64,000 nucleotides of DNA, taken from Nonomuraea spiralis. Its GTDB lineage: Bacteria; Actinomycetota; Actinomycetes; Streptosporangiales; Streptosporangiaceae. The translations under genes were made by a program, and so were the position numbers. Of this stretch, positions 42,835 to 51,650 are shown piece by piece. A model generated the notes under the pieces. The model worked only from the letters and a program-made list of their open reading frames with translations. It was not told where the DNA came from and searched no databases. Numbering within the stretch: the first letter of the stretch is position 1; every line of letters starts with the position of its first letter. Location: positions 434,001-498,000 of the forward strand of contig NZ_BMRC01000006.1 of the NCBI RefSeq assembly GCF_014648435.1, in the 5' to 3' direction.

Positions 42835-43956
42835 TCAGTCCGCCGTGTCCGGTCCGGCTCTCAGGATCGCCTGGCCGACGATCCGGTCCAGGTCCGCGGC
42901 GGTCACCATGCCGACCAGGACCCCGGCCTCGACCACCGCGATCAGCTGCCCTCCCGCGGGCTGAAGCAGTTCGGTGGCCTCGCCGCCGGCTTCCACGGCT
43001 CGTACGGGACGCCGGGTCGGGAGTGCATCGATCCGGGTGACGCCGCGGCTCTGGCGGGGCACCGCCATCAGGGCGGCCAGCGTGACGCTGCCGATCGGGG
43101 CGCCGGTGAGGTCGACGACCGGGAAGATCGACTGGCGGGAGGTGAGCGCGGTCTTCCCGATGAACTCCCCCACCGTCATCCACGCGGGCGCCCGGTCCGG
43201 ATCCGCGGTCATGACCTCACGTACCAGCATGCCGCGCAGTCCCGCGGAGGCGATCGTGACGGTGAGTTCCTGACGGGCGGCGGCGACGATGAACCAGCCC
43301 ACGAGCACCAGCCACAGGCCGCCGAGCCAGCCCGCGAACACGGTGCCGAACAGCCCTGCCGCGACCAGCGTCGTACCGACGAAATGTCCCGCCCGCGCCG
43401 ACGCCCGGTCCGCGCGCGAGCGGTCCTTGAACCGCCACCACAGCAGCCCGTGCAGGACGCGCCCGCCGTCCAGCGGGGCGCCCGGCAGCAGGTTGAACGC
43501 GCCGATCAGCAGGTTCATGCTGGAGAGCCACGTCACCGCGGAGGCCGTCAGGCTCTTGCCGGGGATGATCATGAGTACGAGGAAGCCCAGCCCGCCGAGG
43601 GCCACGCTGGCCAGCGGTCCCGCCGCCGCCACCACCAGTTCGACGCGCGGGTTCTTCGCCTTCTCCTCCACCTCGGTGTAACCACCGAGGCCCCACACGG
43701 TGATCGACCCGACCTTGAGACCGCACCACCGCGCGACCAGCGCGTGGGCCATCTCGTGGATCAGCAGGGACAACATGAACACGCATCCGCCGACCACGGC
43801 CGTCGACCAGTACTGCCCCCGCGCGAGCCCGGGTACGGCCCGCGGGAGCACGGCATCGCCGAGCAGCACCACGATGAGCGCCGCGAGACCGAGCACCGAC
43901 CAGTGCGCGCGCACCGGGACCCCGGCGACGGCGCCCAGCGAGAATGTCCCTCTCAC
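42835..43956 (-). CDS. Site-2-type (M50) intramembrane protease with CBS domains
   Basis: A 373-aa membrane metalloprotease. The zinc motif HEMAH lies at residues 67-71 in the second helix, and the third zinc ligand is in NLLPGAPLDGGRVLHGLLW. Six helices are followed by a cytoplasmic pair of CBS domains (LVREVMTADPDRAPAWMTVGEF and the C-terminal LIAVVEAGVLVGMVTAADLDRIV), which bind adenine nucleotides. This is the SpoIVFB-like group III. It begins with ATG at 43956. It is not clearly in an operon; a hairpin separates it from the sugar-uptake genes upstream. Confidence 0.9.
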   Translation of the reverse strand: MRGTFSLGAVAGVPVRAHWSVLGLAALIVVLLGDAVLPRAVPGLARGQYWSTAVVGGCVFMLSLLIHEMAHALVARWCGLKVGSITVWGLGGYTEVEEKAKNPRVELVVAAAGPLASVALGGLGFLVLMIIPGKSLTASAVTWLSSMNLLIGAFNLLPGAPLDGGRVLHGLLWWRFKDRSRADRASARAGHFVGTTLVAAGLFGTVFAGWLGGLWLVLVGWFIVAAARQELTVTIASAGLRGMLVREVMTADPDRAPAWMTVGEFIGKTALTSRQSIFPVVDLTGAPIGSVTLAALMAVPRQSRGVTRIDALPTRRPVRAVEAGGEATELLQPAGGQLIAVVEAGVLVGMVTAADLDRIVGQAILRAGPDTAD

Positions 43957-44074
43957 GTCGTCATCGTCCAGCGGCGGCGGTACTTACCGGTAGAGCACTT
44001 AGATCCTCATCGCCCAAATTTGACCCGCAGGCGATCACACCCGGTGCCGGTACCTCTGGGTGCGTGGCCCGTCA

Positions 44075-44105
44075 CCCCGCCGCGCGGCCCACTGAGACGG
44101 CGGGG
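44075..44105 (-). terminator. Hairpin after the amino-sugar uptake operon
   Basis: CCCCGCCG (44075-44082) pairs with CGGCGGGG (44098-44105), 15 bases after the binding-protein stop on the minus strand. No T-tract. Confidence 0.5.
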
Positions 44106-44119
44106 GGCGGGCGGAGCGG

Positions 44120-45379
44120 TCAGGAGTGGTCGGTGATCTGCTGGAACTTGGTCAGCACGGCACGCGGGTCGCTTGCGGGGGCCAGCGCGGCGCCCAGTTC
44201 GGCGGCCAGCGTGCCGCGCAACTCCGCCCAGACCGGCTCGGAGGTCGGGTCGAAGCGGGCCTTGGCCACCATGTCCACGATGGAGCTGACCTTCGGGTCC
44301 TGGCGCATGAGCGCCGAGGCGGACGTGGTCGTCGGCAGCAGGCCCTCGACCTTGAGGTACTTGGTGTAGTTGTCGGCCTGGTAGAAGTAGTCGAGGAACT
44401 CGCGGACCAGTTGCTGGTTGCCGTCCTTCTTGAAGGCCATCAGGTAGTCCTGGATGCCGTGCGTGGCCTGCTCGGCGCCGTTGTTGGTGGGGAACGGCGC
44501 GGTGCCGTACTCGATGCCGGCCTTGTCCACCTGGTCGAGGAAGGCCCGCGTGCCGAAGGAGGCGTACACCATGGCCGCCTTGCCCTGCGCGAACAGCGGC
44601 CAGGTGCCGTCGGCGCGGTTGGTCTGGCCCGGGTTCGGCTGGGTGTAGCCGTCGTTGGTCAGCGACTTGAGGAACTGCAGCGTCTCGACGGCCCGCTCGC
44701 CGTTGACGGTCCACTTCCCGTCGGTACGCCAGTCGCCGCCGTCGGCCCGCAGCCAGGTGCCGAACTCGTAGCCGCCGGCCTCGGCGCCGAGCGCCAGCGC
44801 GTACGGCACGTACCCGCCGGGCAGCGCCTTGATCGCTTTGACCGCCGCGCGGAGTTCGTCCCAGGTGGCCGGGGGCTTGTCGAGGCCGGCCTCCTTGAGG
44901 ATCTTCTTGTTGTAGTACATGCCGTTGACGGTGGCGACGAACGGCAGGCCGTACTGGGCGCCGTCGTAGGAGGCGTTCTCGGCGAAGGACGGCAGGAAGT
45001 CCGCCAGCACCTCCTTGGAGACCACCTCCTCGGCCCGGTAGAGCAGGCCGGCCTCGGCGTAGTCGGCGAAGACGTTGATGTTCAGCAGGTCGGGGAGCTG
45101 CTTGGTCTGGACCATGGTGTTGACCTGGCTCTGCAGGTTCCCCCAGTCGATCACCTGGAGGTCGACGTTCTTGCCGGGGTGCTTGGCCTCGAACGAGGCG
45201 ATCAGCTCGTCCCAGTACGGTCGCGTGCCCTCGGTGTACTGGGCCACGACCAGCTTGATGGAGTTCTGTCCGCCGCCGCCCGAGCTGCCACCCGACCCGC
45301 CGCCGCAGGCGGTCAGCGCGAGAACGAGACCGGTGAACGCGGCCAGGCCGCCGAGCCGTCGTCGTCTTGTGGGGGTCAT
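44120..45379 (-). CDS. CUT1 sugar-binding lipoprotein (probable GlcNAc/chitobiose)
   Basis: A 419-aa extracellular solute-binding lipoprotein. The lipobox is LTACG at about residues 22-26 after a short signal peptide, followed by a glycine/serine linker. Typical CUT1 segments are KLVVAQYTEGTRPYWDELIASFE, GYVPYALALGAEAG and ALFAQGKAAMVYASFGTRAFLDQ. It is the last gene of an operon with a GH20 hexosaminidase and a fused permease, so the ligand is probably N-acetylglucosamine or its oligomers; this is inferred from context. No ATPase gene follows. Confidence 0.88.
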   Translation of the reverse strand: MTPTRRRRLGGLAAFTGLVLALTACGGGSGGSSGGGGQNSIKLVVAQYTEGTRPYWDELIASFEAKHPGKNVDLQVIDWGNLQSQVNTMVQTKQLPDLLNINVFADYAEAGLLYRAEEVVSKEVLADFLPSFAENASYDGAQYGLPFVATVNGMYYNKKILKEAGLDKPPATWDELRAAVKAIKALPGGYVPYALALGAEAGGYEFGTWLRADGGDWRTDGKWTVNGERAVETLQFLKSLTNDGYTQPNPGQTNRADGTWPLFAQGKAAMVYASFGTRAFLDQVDKAGIEYGTAPFPTNNGAEQATHGIQDYLMAFKKDGNQQLVREFLDYFYQADNYTKYLKVEGLLPTTTSASALMRQDPKVSSIVDMVAKARFDPTSEPVWAELRGTLAAELGAALAPASDPRAVLTKFQQITDHS

Positions 45380-45401
45380 CTCACACCGATCTTTCTCGTT
45401 G

Positions 45402-47261
45402 TCACTTGGTGCTGCCCGCGGTGAGGCCGCTCACCAGATGCTTCTCGATGAGCGCGAAGAGGATCACCGCGGGCACGATCGCCATCAGCGCCGCGGCGAA
45501 GAGGTACTGGTAGTTGGTCTCGTACAGGCCGATGAACTGCTGGACGCCGACCGTCAGCGGCACGCGGCCGCCCGCCGGGTCGTTGAAGAGCGTCAGCGCG
45601 ATGACGAACTCGTTCCACACCTGGATGAAGGTGAAGATCATCACGGTGACGAGGCCCGGCGCGGCCAGCGGGAGGATCATGCGCAGCATGATCCGGAACT
45701 TGCCGAGGCCGTCCATCATGGCGGCCTCGTCGATCTCCTCCGGGATCGCACCGAAGTGGGCGTGCAGGATCCATACGGCGAAGGCGAGGTTGAAGGCCGA
45801 GTTGATGGCGATGATCACGAAGTAGCTGTTCACGCCGTCCACGAACACCGCCTGCCGGTACAGGCCGATGAGCAGCGCGACGGCGGGGAACATCTGCGTC
45901 ACGAGGATCACGCTGAGGAACGCCGTACGTCCCCTGAACCTGAAGCGGGCCAGGACGTAGGCGGCGGGCGCGGCGACCACCAGCACCAGGGCCGTGGAGG
46001 CCAGCGCGACGGTCAGGCTGACCCGGAAGTAGTCGGCCAGCGGGATGCGCCGCCACACGTCGGCGTAGTTGGACCACGCCCAGCTCTTGGGCAGGTAGTC
46101 CGCCGGGACGGCGAACAGCTCGGCGTCGGTCTTGAGCGAGCCGAACAACATCGCGGCGTACGGGGCGAGGAAGAACAGCGCCACCGCGAACCCGATGATC
46201 GGGAGCACGACGGGACGGACCCGCGCCCACTCGCGCCCCGCCCGCACCAGCACCGGCCTGCTCCGCCCGGCGGGGGCCGGGACACGCGGCGCGACGGCGG
46301 GAGGCTCCTCGACAGAGGACTCCCCGCCGGCGGACTCCTTCTTGGCAGGTTCCGCCGCCGGGTTGCGATAGGGACGCAGGACCAGCACGAAGGCCAGGAT
46401 GAGCAGCAGCAGGAAGGCCACGTTGAGCACGCCGAGCGCCGCCGCCTCGCCCGAGTCGAGCTGCGCCGTGAACGCGATCTTGTACAGCCACGTCACGGTC
46501 GTGTCGGCGTGGTTCCCCGCCGTCTTCCCCATGATCACCCAGATCACGGTGAACGCGTTGAAGACGTGCAACATGTTGAGCACGAGCGCGATCATGAGCG
46601 AGGGCCGCAGGATCGGCAGCGTCACCCGCCGCCAGGTCGCCCACGCGCTCGCGCCGTCCATCCGCGCGGCCTCCAGCACGTCGTGCGGCACCGTCTGCAA
46701 CCCGGACAGCAGCACGTACGTGGTGAACGGCATCGAGGTGATGATCCCGACCGCCATGATCGCGTACAGGGCGGTGGCCGGGTCCTTGTACCAGTCGACG
46801 GGCGCGGAGATGATCGACAGGTCCATCAGCAGCCGGTTGAGCAGCCCGTTGCCGCCCTCGTAGATGAAGCGCCACACGGTCGCGGTCATCACCAGCGAGG
46901 TCGCCCACGGCACCACCAGCGCGAGCCGGACGAACTTGCGGCCGAAGAACGGCTTGGACAGGAACTGCGCCAGCGCCAGCGAGAGCAGCATGGTCAGCCC
47001 GACGACGATCACCAGCCACAGCAGGGTGTTGCCGACCACCGGGCCGAGCGCGTCCTCCTTCAGCAGCCTGGCGTAGTTGTCCAGCCCGGCCATGCCCCTG
47101 ACCTGCCCGATCCTGCTGATGTCGAGGAAGGACATCCAGACCATGTACAGGGCCGGGAAGCCGACGACACCGGCGATAAGCAGCGTGCTCGGCGTCAGCC
47201 AGCGCCAGGGGACGGTGCGCTCCCACAGGTCGGCGATCCGGCCTGCCGCGAGCGTCTTCAT
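45402..47261 (-). CDS. Fused CUT1 sugar ABC permease (both membrane subunits in one chain)
   Basis: A 619-aa protein combining two normally separate subunits. Residues about 15-300 are a MalF/UgpA-type permease (LIAGVVGFPALYMVWMSFLD, EAA loop EAARMDGASAWATWRRVTLPILRP). Residues 305-350 are a charged, proline-rich linker (ESAGGESSVEEPPAVAPRVP). Residues 355-619 are a MalG/UgpE-type permease (EAA loop DEAAMMDGLGKFRIMLRMILPLAAP). The ATG at 47261 follows AGGAA and overlaps the GH20 stop. There are two EAA loops for ATPase contact but no ATPase gene, so a shared MsiK-type ATPase is inferred. The linker shows a true fusion, not a missed stop. Confidence 0.9.
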   Translation of the reverse strand: MKTLAAGRIADLWERTVPWRWLTPSTLLIAGVVGFPALYMVWMSFLDISRIGQVRGMAGLDNYARLLKEDALGPVVGNTLLWLVIVVGLTMLLSLALAQFLSKPFFGRKFVRLALVVPWATSLVMTATVWRFIYEGGNGLLNRLLMDLSIISAPVDWYKDPATALYAIMAVGIITSMPFTTYVLLSGLQTVPHDVLEAARMDGASAWATWRRVTLPILRPSLMIALVLNMLHVFNAFTVIWVIMGKTAGNHADTTVTWLYKIAFTAQLDSGEAAALGVLNVAFLLLLILAFVLVLRPYRNPAAEPAKKESAGGESSVEEPPAVAPRVPAPAGRSRPVLVRAGREWARVRPVVLPIIGFAVALFFLAPYAAMLFGSLKTDAELFAVPADYLPKSWAWSNYADVWRRIPLADYFRVSLTVALASTALVLVVAAPAAYVLARFRFRGRTAFLSVILVTQMFPAVALLIGLYRQAVFVDGVNSYFVIIAINSAFNLAFAVWILHAHFGAIPEEIDEAAMMDGLGKFRIMLRMILPLAAPGLVTVMIFTFIQVWNEFVIALTLFNDPAGGRVPLTVGVQQFIGLYETNYQYLFAAALMAIVPAVILFALIEKHLVSGLTAGSTK

Positions 47262-48868
47262 GGCGCGTTCCTGAGGTTGGCGGTCCAGGAGTCGAGCGTC
47301 GCCTGCCACTCGTCGCGCCCGGCCGGCATGCCGGGCACCCCGGGGCGTCGCTGCCAGGGCAGCGGGCCGGACTCGCGCCGGTACTCCACGCCGATCGCGT
47401 CCAGGCGCTCAAGGTGCGCGGCCAGGCGGCGGCGGAAGTCGTCCAGGTCCCGTTCGGGTCCCGACCATACGGTCTCCGCGAACGCCGCCAGCCGGGGGAA
47501 GGCCATGTAGTCGACGTGCCGGGTGGAGTCGATCAGCTCCGTCCAGACCCCGCACTGGGCTCCCAGGACGCGTTCCGCGGCCGGGTCGCCGCGCAGCTCC
47601 GGCGGGACGGGTTCGAAGGCGTAGACGTCCTCGACGGTCAGCACGGTCCTGAACGGCATCGGCTCGTCGTCGCGTTCGCTCTGCCGGTAGTCCAGGTAGA
47701 CGGCGGTGTTGGAGCAGTTGATGACGTCGTGCCCGGCGCGGGCGGCGGCCACCGCGCCCAGGTCGGCCCGCCAGGAGGCCACCACCGCGCCGGGGGCGAG
47801 CCCGCCCTCCAGGATCTCGTCCCAGCCGACCAGGCGCCGACCGCGTTCGGTCAGGTAGTCGTCGAACTGGCGGATGAACCAGCTCTGCAGCTCCTCCTCG
47901 TCACGCAGGCCCAACTCGGCGATGCGGCGGCGGGCCGCCGGGCTGTCGCGCCACTGCTCCTTGGGGCACTCGTCGCCGCCGACGCAGACGTACGGGCTGG
48001 GGAACAGGTCGAGCACCTCGTCGAAGACGTTCTTGAAGAAGGTGATCGTGGAGTCCTCGACGTTGAGCACGTTGTGGCCGACACCCCAGGTCGTGCCCAC
48101 GCCGATCGGGGTGTCGAGGTTGCCCAGCTCGGGGTAGGCGGCGATGGCCGACTGGGTGTGGCCGGGCAGGTCGATCTCGGGCACGACCGAGATGTGGCGG
48201 CGTGCGGCGTAGGCGACGATCTCGCGGAGGTCGTCCTGGGTGTAGAAGCCTCCGTGCGGCCGGCCGTCCATCTCCCCCAGCCAGCCGACCTGGCTCTCCT
48301 CGCGCCAGGAGCCGATCTCGGTGAGGCGCGGGTATCGCTTGATCTCGACGCGCCAGCCCTGGTCGTCGGTCAGGTGCAGGTGCAGGACGTTCAGCTTGTG
48401 CAGGGCCATCAGGTCGATGAAGCGCAACACGTCCGCCTTGGTCATGAAGTGCCGGGCCACGTCGAGGATCGCGCCGCGCCAGGCGAAGCGCGGGCGGTCC
48501 TCCACGTGGACGGCCGGCAGTTCCAGCGGCCCGCCGGCGCCCGCCCGGCGGAAGGCGGCGGGCGGCAGGAGCTGGCGCAGCGTCTGGGCACCGTAGAACG
48601 CGCCGGCCGCTGATCCGGCGTCGAGCGCGACCCCGTCGGGCGCGACGGTCAGCCGGTAGGCGTCGGGGGGCAGGTCGTCGAGGCCGAGCCTGATCATCGC
48701 CGCTCCGGGATCGCCGGGCAGCAGCTCGCCGCCGGTGACCGCGCTGAGCTCGGCGCGCAGCCAGGCGGCGACCTCGCCGAGCGCGGGATCGGCGGTGAGC
48801 GCGGTGTCGCGGTCGATGACGAAGCGGCCCGGTCTGACCTCGTGGTGCAGGGGCTTGGGGACGATCAT
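47258..48868 (-). CDS. GH20 beta-N-acetylhexosaminidase
   Basis: A 536-aa enzyme releasing terminal GlcNAc or GalNAc. It has the N-terminal GH20b domain and a barrel with RGAILDVARHFMTKADVL, LHLHLTDDQGWRVEIK and the catalytic pair D299-E300 in CVGGDECPKEQW. WSGPERDL near the C-terminus supplies the conserved tryptophan. No signal peptide is visible, so it probably acts in the cytoplasm on imported chito-oligosaccharides. It is the first gene of the operon, read from the promoter at 48989-49018 and divergent from a ROK regulator. Confidence 0.93.
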   Translation of the reverse strand: MIVPKPLHHEVRPGRFVIDRDTALTADPALGEVAAWLRAELSAVTGGELLPGDPGAAMIRLGLDDLPPDAYRLTVAPDGVALDAGSAAGAFYGAQTLRQLLPPAAFRRAGAGGPLELPAVHVEDRPRFAWRGAILDVARHFMTKADVLRFIDLMALHKLNVLHLHLTDDQGWRVEIKRYPRLTEIGSWREESQVGWLGEMDGRPHGGFYTQDDLREIVAYAARRHISVVPEIDLPGHTQSAIAAYPELGNLDTPIGVGTTWGVGHNVLNVEDSTITFFKNVFDEVLDLFPSPYVCVGGDECPKEQWRDSPAARRRIAELGLRDEEELQSWFIRQFDDYLTERGRRLVGWDEILEGGLAPGAVVASWRADLGAVAAARAGHDVINCSNTAVYLDYRQSERDDEPMPFRTVLTVEDVYAFEPVPPELRGDPAAERVLGAQCGVWTELIDSTRHVDYMAFPRLAAFAETVWSGPERDLDDFRRRLAAHLERLDAIGVEYRRESGPLPWQRRPGVPGMPAGRDEWQATLDSWTANLRNAP

Positions 48869-48988
48869 TAGGCGGCCTCTCGGAACTGATGAAGGAGACT
48901 CTTCGCCTCGGGCGCGTTCCCGGGCGTGACCGACGGCGGGAGGTCCGCGCCGAACTGCGCCCGACCACCTTTACGAAGGAGCACTTCA

Positions 48989-49018
48989 TTAGTAGCACTG
49001 GCCTGACGGGAGGGTCAA
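48989..49018 (-). promoter_or_regulatory. Promoter of the hexosaminidase operon
   Basis: On the minus strand TTGACC (49018-49013), an 18-base spacer and TACTAA (48994-48989), about 120 bases before the start codon. Nearby related AT-rich motifs (CTCATTTATGC at 49021 and, inverted, GCATAATGAG at 49073) could bind the divergent ROK regulator. Confidence 0.6.
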
Positions 49019-49121
49019 TGCTCATTTATGCTCGTATCAGCCCTCGTTGATCACCCTTGGAGCTCCGGGCGGGCATAATGAGTGCCGTACTTATCGAGGA
49101 GACCTGCGTTAGGACGAGACG

Positions 49122-50276
49122 ATGGTCCCCACACTCCGCGGCGGCGGGCTGTCACGGCTCAGGCAGCTCAACGTCCTGACCGCGATCGCGGCACTGCGCG
49201 CCGCCGGACCCCTGACACTCTCGGCCCTGGCCGGACGGACCGGATTGTCGCGCCCCTCGACGAAGGAGGTCGTGGACGAGCTGATGAGGCTCGGCTGGGT
49301 GGAGGAGACCCCGCCCGCACAGGGCACGCTCGGCCGACCGGCCCGCCGCTACCGGTTCCGCGCCGGGAGCGGCCACCTGGTGGGGCTCGACATCGGAGGT
49401 CACAACATCCGGGCCGCCCTGGCGGACCTGAACGGCGTGATCATCTCCGAGACCCGCCGGCCCGTGGAGCCGGACACCCCCCTCGACGAACGGCTGGCCG
49501 CGATCGAACACGCGGTCGCGGGCTGCCTCGCGCTGGGCGGCAAGACCATCGAGGACGTCTGGGTCCTCGCCGCGGGCACGATCGGCGTGATCACCCCCGA
49601 AGGCCGCATCCTGTACTGCGCCGCCGTTCCCGCCTGGACCGGGTTCGACCTGGCCGGGCACCTGCGCCGGCTGTTCCCCTGCGAGGTGCTCGTCGAGAAC
49701 GACAGCCGCCTGGCCGCCAGGGCCGAGGCGGTCCGCGGGGCCGCACGCGACGTCGCCGACGCGGTCTACCTGCACGTCGGCCGCCGGATGGGCACGGCCG
49801 TCATCATCGACGGCAAGGTGCACCGCGGGTTCGGCGCGGCGTCCGGCGAGATCGCCATGTTGCCGCAGGCGCGGTTGTTCGACGCCTCCGAGCATCTGCA
49901 GAGCTGCGCGGTCATCCCCGAGGGCACCCCGCCCGCGGACGCCGCCGGTTACACCCTGGCCGCCGCCCGCGCGGGCGACCCGGTGGCGCTCGCCGCGGTC
50001 GAACGGTACGCCGGCGACCTGGCCGTCGGCACGAGCGCGATGGTGTTGCTGCTCGACCCGCAGGTCGTCGTGCTGGGCGGCGGGTTCTCCCGGTCGGCCG
50101 ACGTACTGCTGCCGCCGCTGCGCGCCCGCCTGGAACGCGCCTGCATGCGCCTGCCCGACCTGCGCGCCTCGACGCTGGGCGACGAGTGCGTGGTGACCGG
50201 CGCCATCGACTACGCCGTCGCCCACCTCGACGACCAGCACTTCACCCCGGACGCCCCCCTCCCCACACCCCGCTGA
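49122..50276 (+). CDS. ROK-family transcriptional regulator
   Basis: A 384-aa NagC/XylR-type repressor. The N-terminal winged helix (LTLSALAGRTGLSRPSTKEVVDELMRLGWVEE, about 32-63) precedes a sugar-kinase-like ROK domain (VGLDIGGHNIRAALADLNG and LVENDSRLAARAEA). The usual zinc-binding CxCGxxGC motif is absent; the region reads LQSCAVIPEGTPPAD, so it has lost metal binding. The ATG follows AGGACGAG. It diverges from the hexosaminidase operon and is its probable amino-sugar-responsive repressor. Confidence 0.88.
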   Translation: MVPTLRGGGLSRLRQLNVLTAIAALRAAGPLTLSALAGRTGLSRPSTKEVVDELMRLGWVEETPPAQGTLGRPARRYRFRAGSGHLVGLDIGGHNIRAALADLNGVIISETRRPVEPDTPLDERLAAIEHAVAGCLALGGKTIEDVWVLAAGTIGVITPEGRILYCAAVPAWTGFDLAGHLRRLFPCEVLVENDSRLAARAEAVRGAARDVADAVYLHVGRRMGTAVIIDGKVHRGFGAASGEIAMLPQARLFDASEHLQSCAVIPEGTPPADAAGYTLAAARAGDPVALAAVERYAGDLAVGTSAMVLLLDPQVVVLGGGFSRSADVLLPPLRARLERACMRLPDLRASTLGDECVVTGAIDYAVAHLDDQHFTPDAPLPTPR

Positions 50277-50922
50277 CCCGCGCGCCGGGAGGCAGGCGGT
50301 GGCAGGCGGCGCGTACGGTTCCGGCGCGATGCCGGGCCCTGCGACGGTGTGCCGTCAGCAGCTGGTGCTGGTGTCACCCACGTCGGTGGCCAACCGCGCC
50401 TCCCCGTACGCGGAGCCCTTGCACGCGCTCCCAAGCGGGCGCACCATCGGGCGGGCGAGACGACATCGAAGCGGTGACGATCCCCTCCGGGAGGGATTTC
50501 ACGGCCAGGTCGTGTGTAGGGACGGGGCTGCCGCCAGGGCACGAGGGAGGGGCGACCCGCAGCGGGCCGGTGATCCGTACCTCGGGGGGGCGCTTCAGGC
50601 CGGGGAGAAGATCCCCGAGGGGAAGCTGTCGCAGCTCGGGAAGCCGGTTCGCGCTGAGCGGTGAAGGCTGCCCCGGGCGGAGCCGATCGCGCAGCGGATG
50701 ATCCTCGGCCGCGTCCGGCTCCGGGGCATGGCCGTCAACCCGGAGCCGGAGGTGGGCCCCGTGGACGCCGACCGGGCCGTACGGCCCGGGGCCCGATGGA
50801 CGCGAGCGCTTACCTCGCGTCCGGGCGGCGGCCCATGGGGGACGCATGGGCCGCCGCCGCAGCGGCCTTCCGGCGGCGGCCCTCGCTGAGGGGGCGCGGC
50901 CGCAGAACAGTTCGCCTGGGTA
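50277..50922. other. No recognised gene
   Basis: A 646-base GC-rich stretch after the ROK gene. Several open frames exist on both strands, but they are proline/arginine-rich with no ribosome site or known motif. I see nothing I can support. Confidence 0.4.
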
Positions 50923-51156
50923 TCAGTCCGTCGGGTGGTCCGTCGCGGGAAGCTCGTTGAGGCGCAGGCACTCCTCATAGACGATGAGCGCCTCGGCGGA
51001 CGCCTTCTCGTGACTCCAGCCCTTCTGGATCAGGTGCTGGTAGTTGTTGTTGTAGATCTGATAGCACTCGGCGGAGGCCTGGGCGGGAACGGTGGCGGGG
51101 ACGACCCATGCGGCGGCCAGCAACGAGGCGATGACGAGGCGACGTACGTGACGCAT
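50923..51156 (-). CDS. Small secreted protein
   Basis: A 77-aa precursor. The ATG at 51156 follows GGAAGGAT. A signal peptide (LVIASLLAAAWVVPATVPAQASA) leaves a mature part of about 49 residues with two cysteines (ECYQIYNNNYQHL and YEECLRLN) that may form a disulfide. No family recognised. It lies 14 bases after another tiny secreted-protein gene at 51171-51323 on the same strand, so the two are co-transcribed. Confidence 0.72.
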   Translation of the reverse strand: MRHVRRLVIASLLAAAWVVPATVPAQASAECYQIYNNNYQHLIQKGWSHEKASAEALIVYEECLRLNELPATDHPTD

Positions 51157-51170
51157 GACGATCCTTCCTG

Positions 51171-51323
51171 CTACTTGGTGCCCCAACCGGGCGAATGGCA
51201 CGCGGGACCGTTCGGGCCGGTGGTGCACCACTCGCTTCCGGTCGCCTGGGCCGGCAGGGACACTGCCCCCGCGAGGGCCGCGGCCAGCAGCGCGACGGTG
51301 ATTGCGGGACGGAGACGGGTCAC
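51171..51323 (-). CDS. Very small secreted peptide
   Basis: A 50-aa precursor starting at GTG 51323, which has AGGAG five bases upstream. A signal peptide (ITVALLAAALAGAVSLPAQA) leaves about 22 mature residues, SEWCTTGPNGPACHSPGWG, with two cysteines nine apart. It is the first of two tandem small secreted genes. Function unknown; a signalling or surface peptide is possible. Confidence 0.65.
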   Translation of the reverse strand: MTRLRPAITVALLAAALAGAVSLPAQATGSEWCTTGPNGPACHSPGWGTK

Positions 51324-51650
51324 ATGGACTCCTGCGGTGAAGGTCGCGACGTACGCGAGGAGCGGGTCCTGCATCTGTGGCGGCCACCGGATGCCCCGAT
51401 CATCTCCGATGCCGTCCTGCCGATTTTCGGCCAGTGATCGCGACCCGGACTCCTCCCAGAGGTCGATCCTGCGGCCTGAGGGAGGACCCGCCTCCGGCCA
51501 AAGGAAGGACGACACCCGGCGACACCCCTGGGGCCCGCGCACCGATACCGATCCGCAACCTCCGCTACGTATTGCACGGCTCACCCAGCGCGTCCATGCT
51601 CATGCACATGTGAGCTTCGTGGACCGTCGTCGGCCGCAGGGGAGCCGCAG
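51324..51650. other. Upstream region of the caspase-STAND gene, no gene seen
   Basis: 327 bases between the divergent small-peptide gene and the caspase-STAND gene. It should hold both promoters. I see no confident -35/-10 pair and no coding frame with support. Confidence 0.4.

Noticed and set aside
45075..47510. 811-codon plus-strand frame
   Set aside because: Antisense shadow of the fused permease and binding-protein genes; composition is arginine/histidine/glutamine-rich without domains.
50374..50847. 157-codon minus-strand frame in the gap after the ROK gene
   Set aside because: No ribosome site, proline/arginine-rich shadow composition and no recognisable domain.
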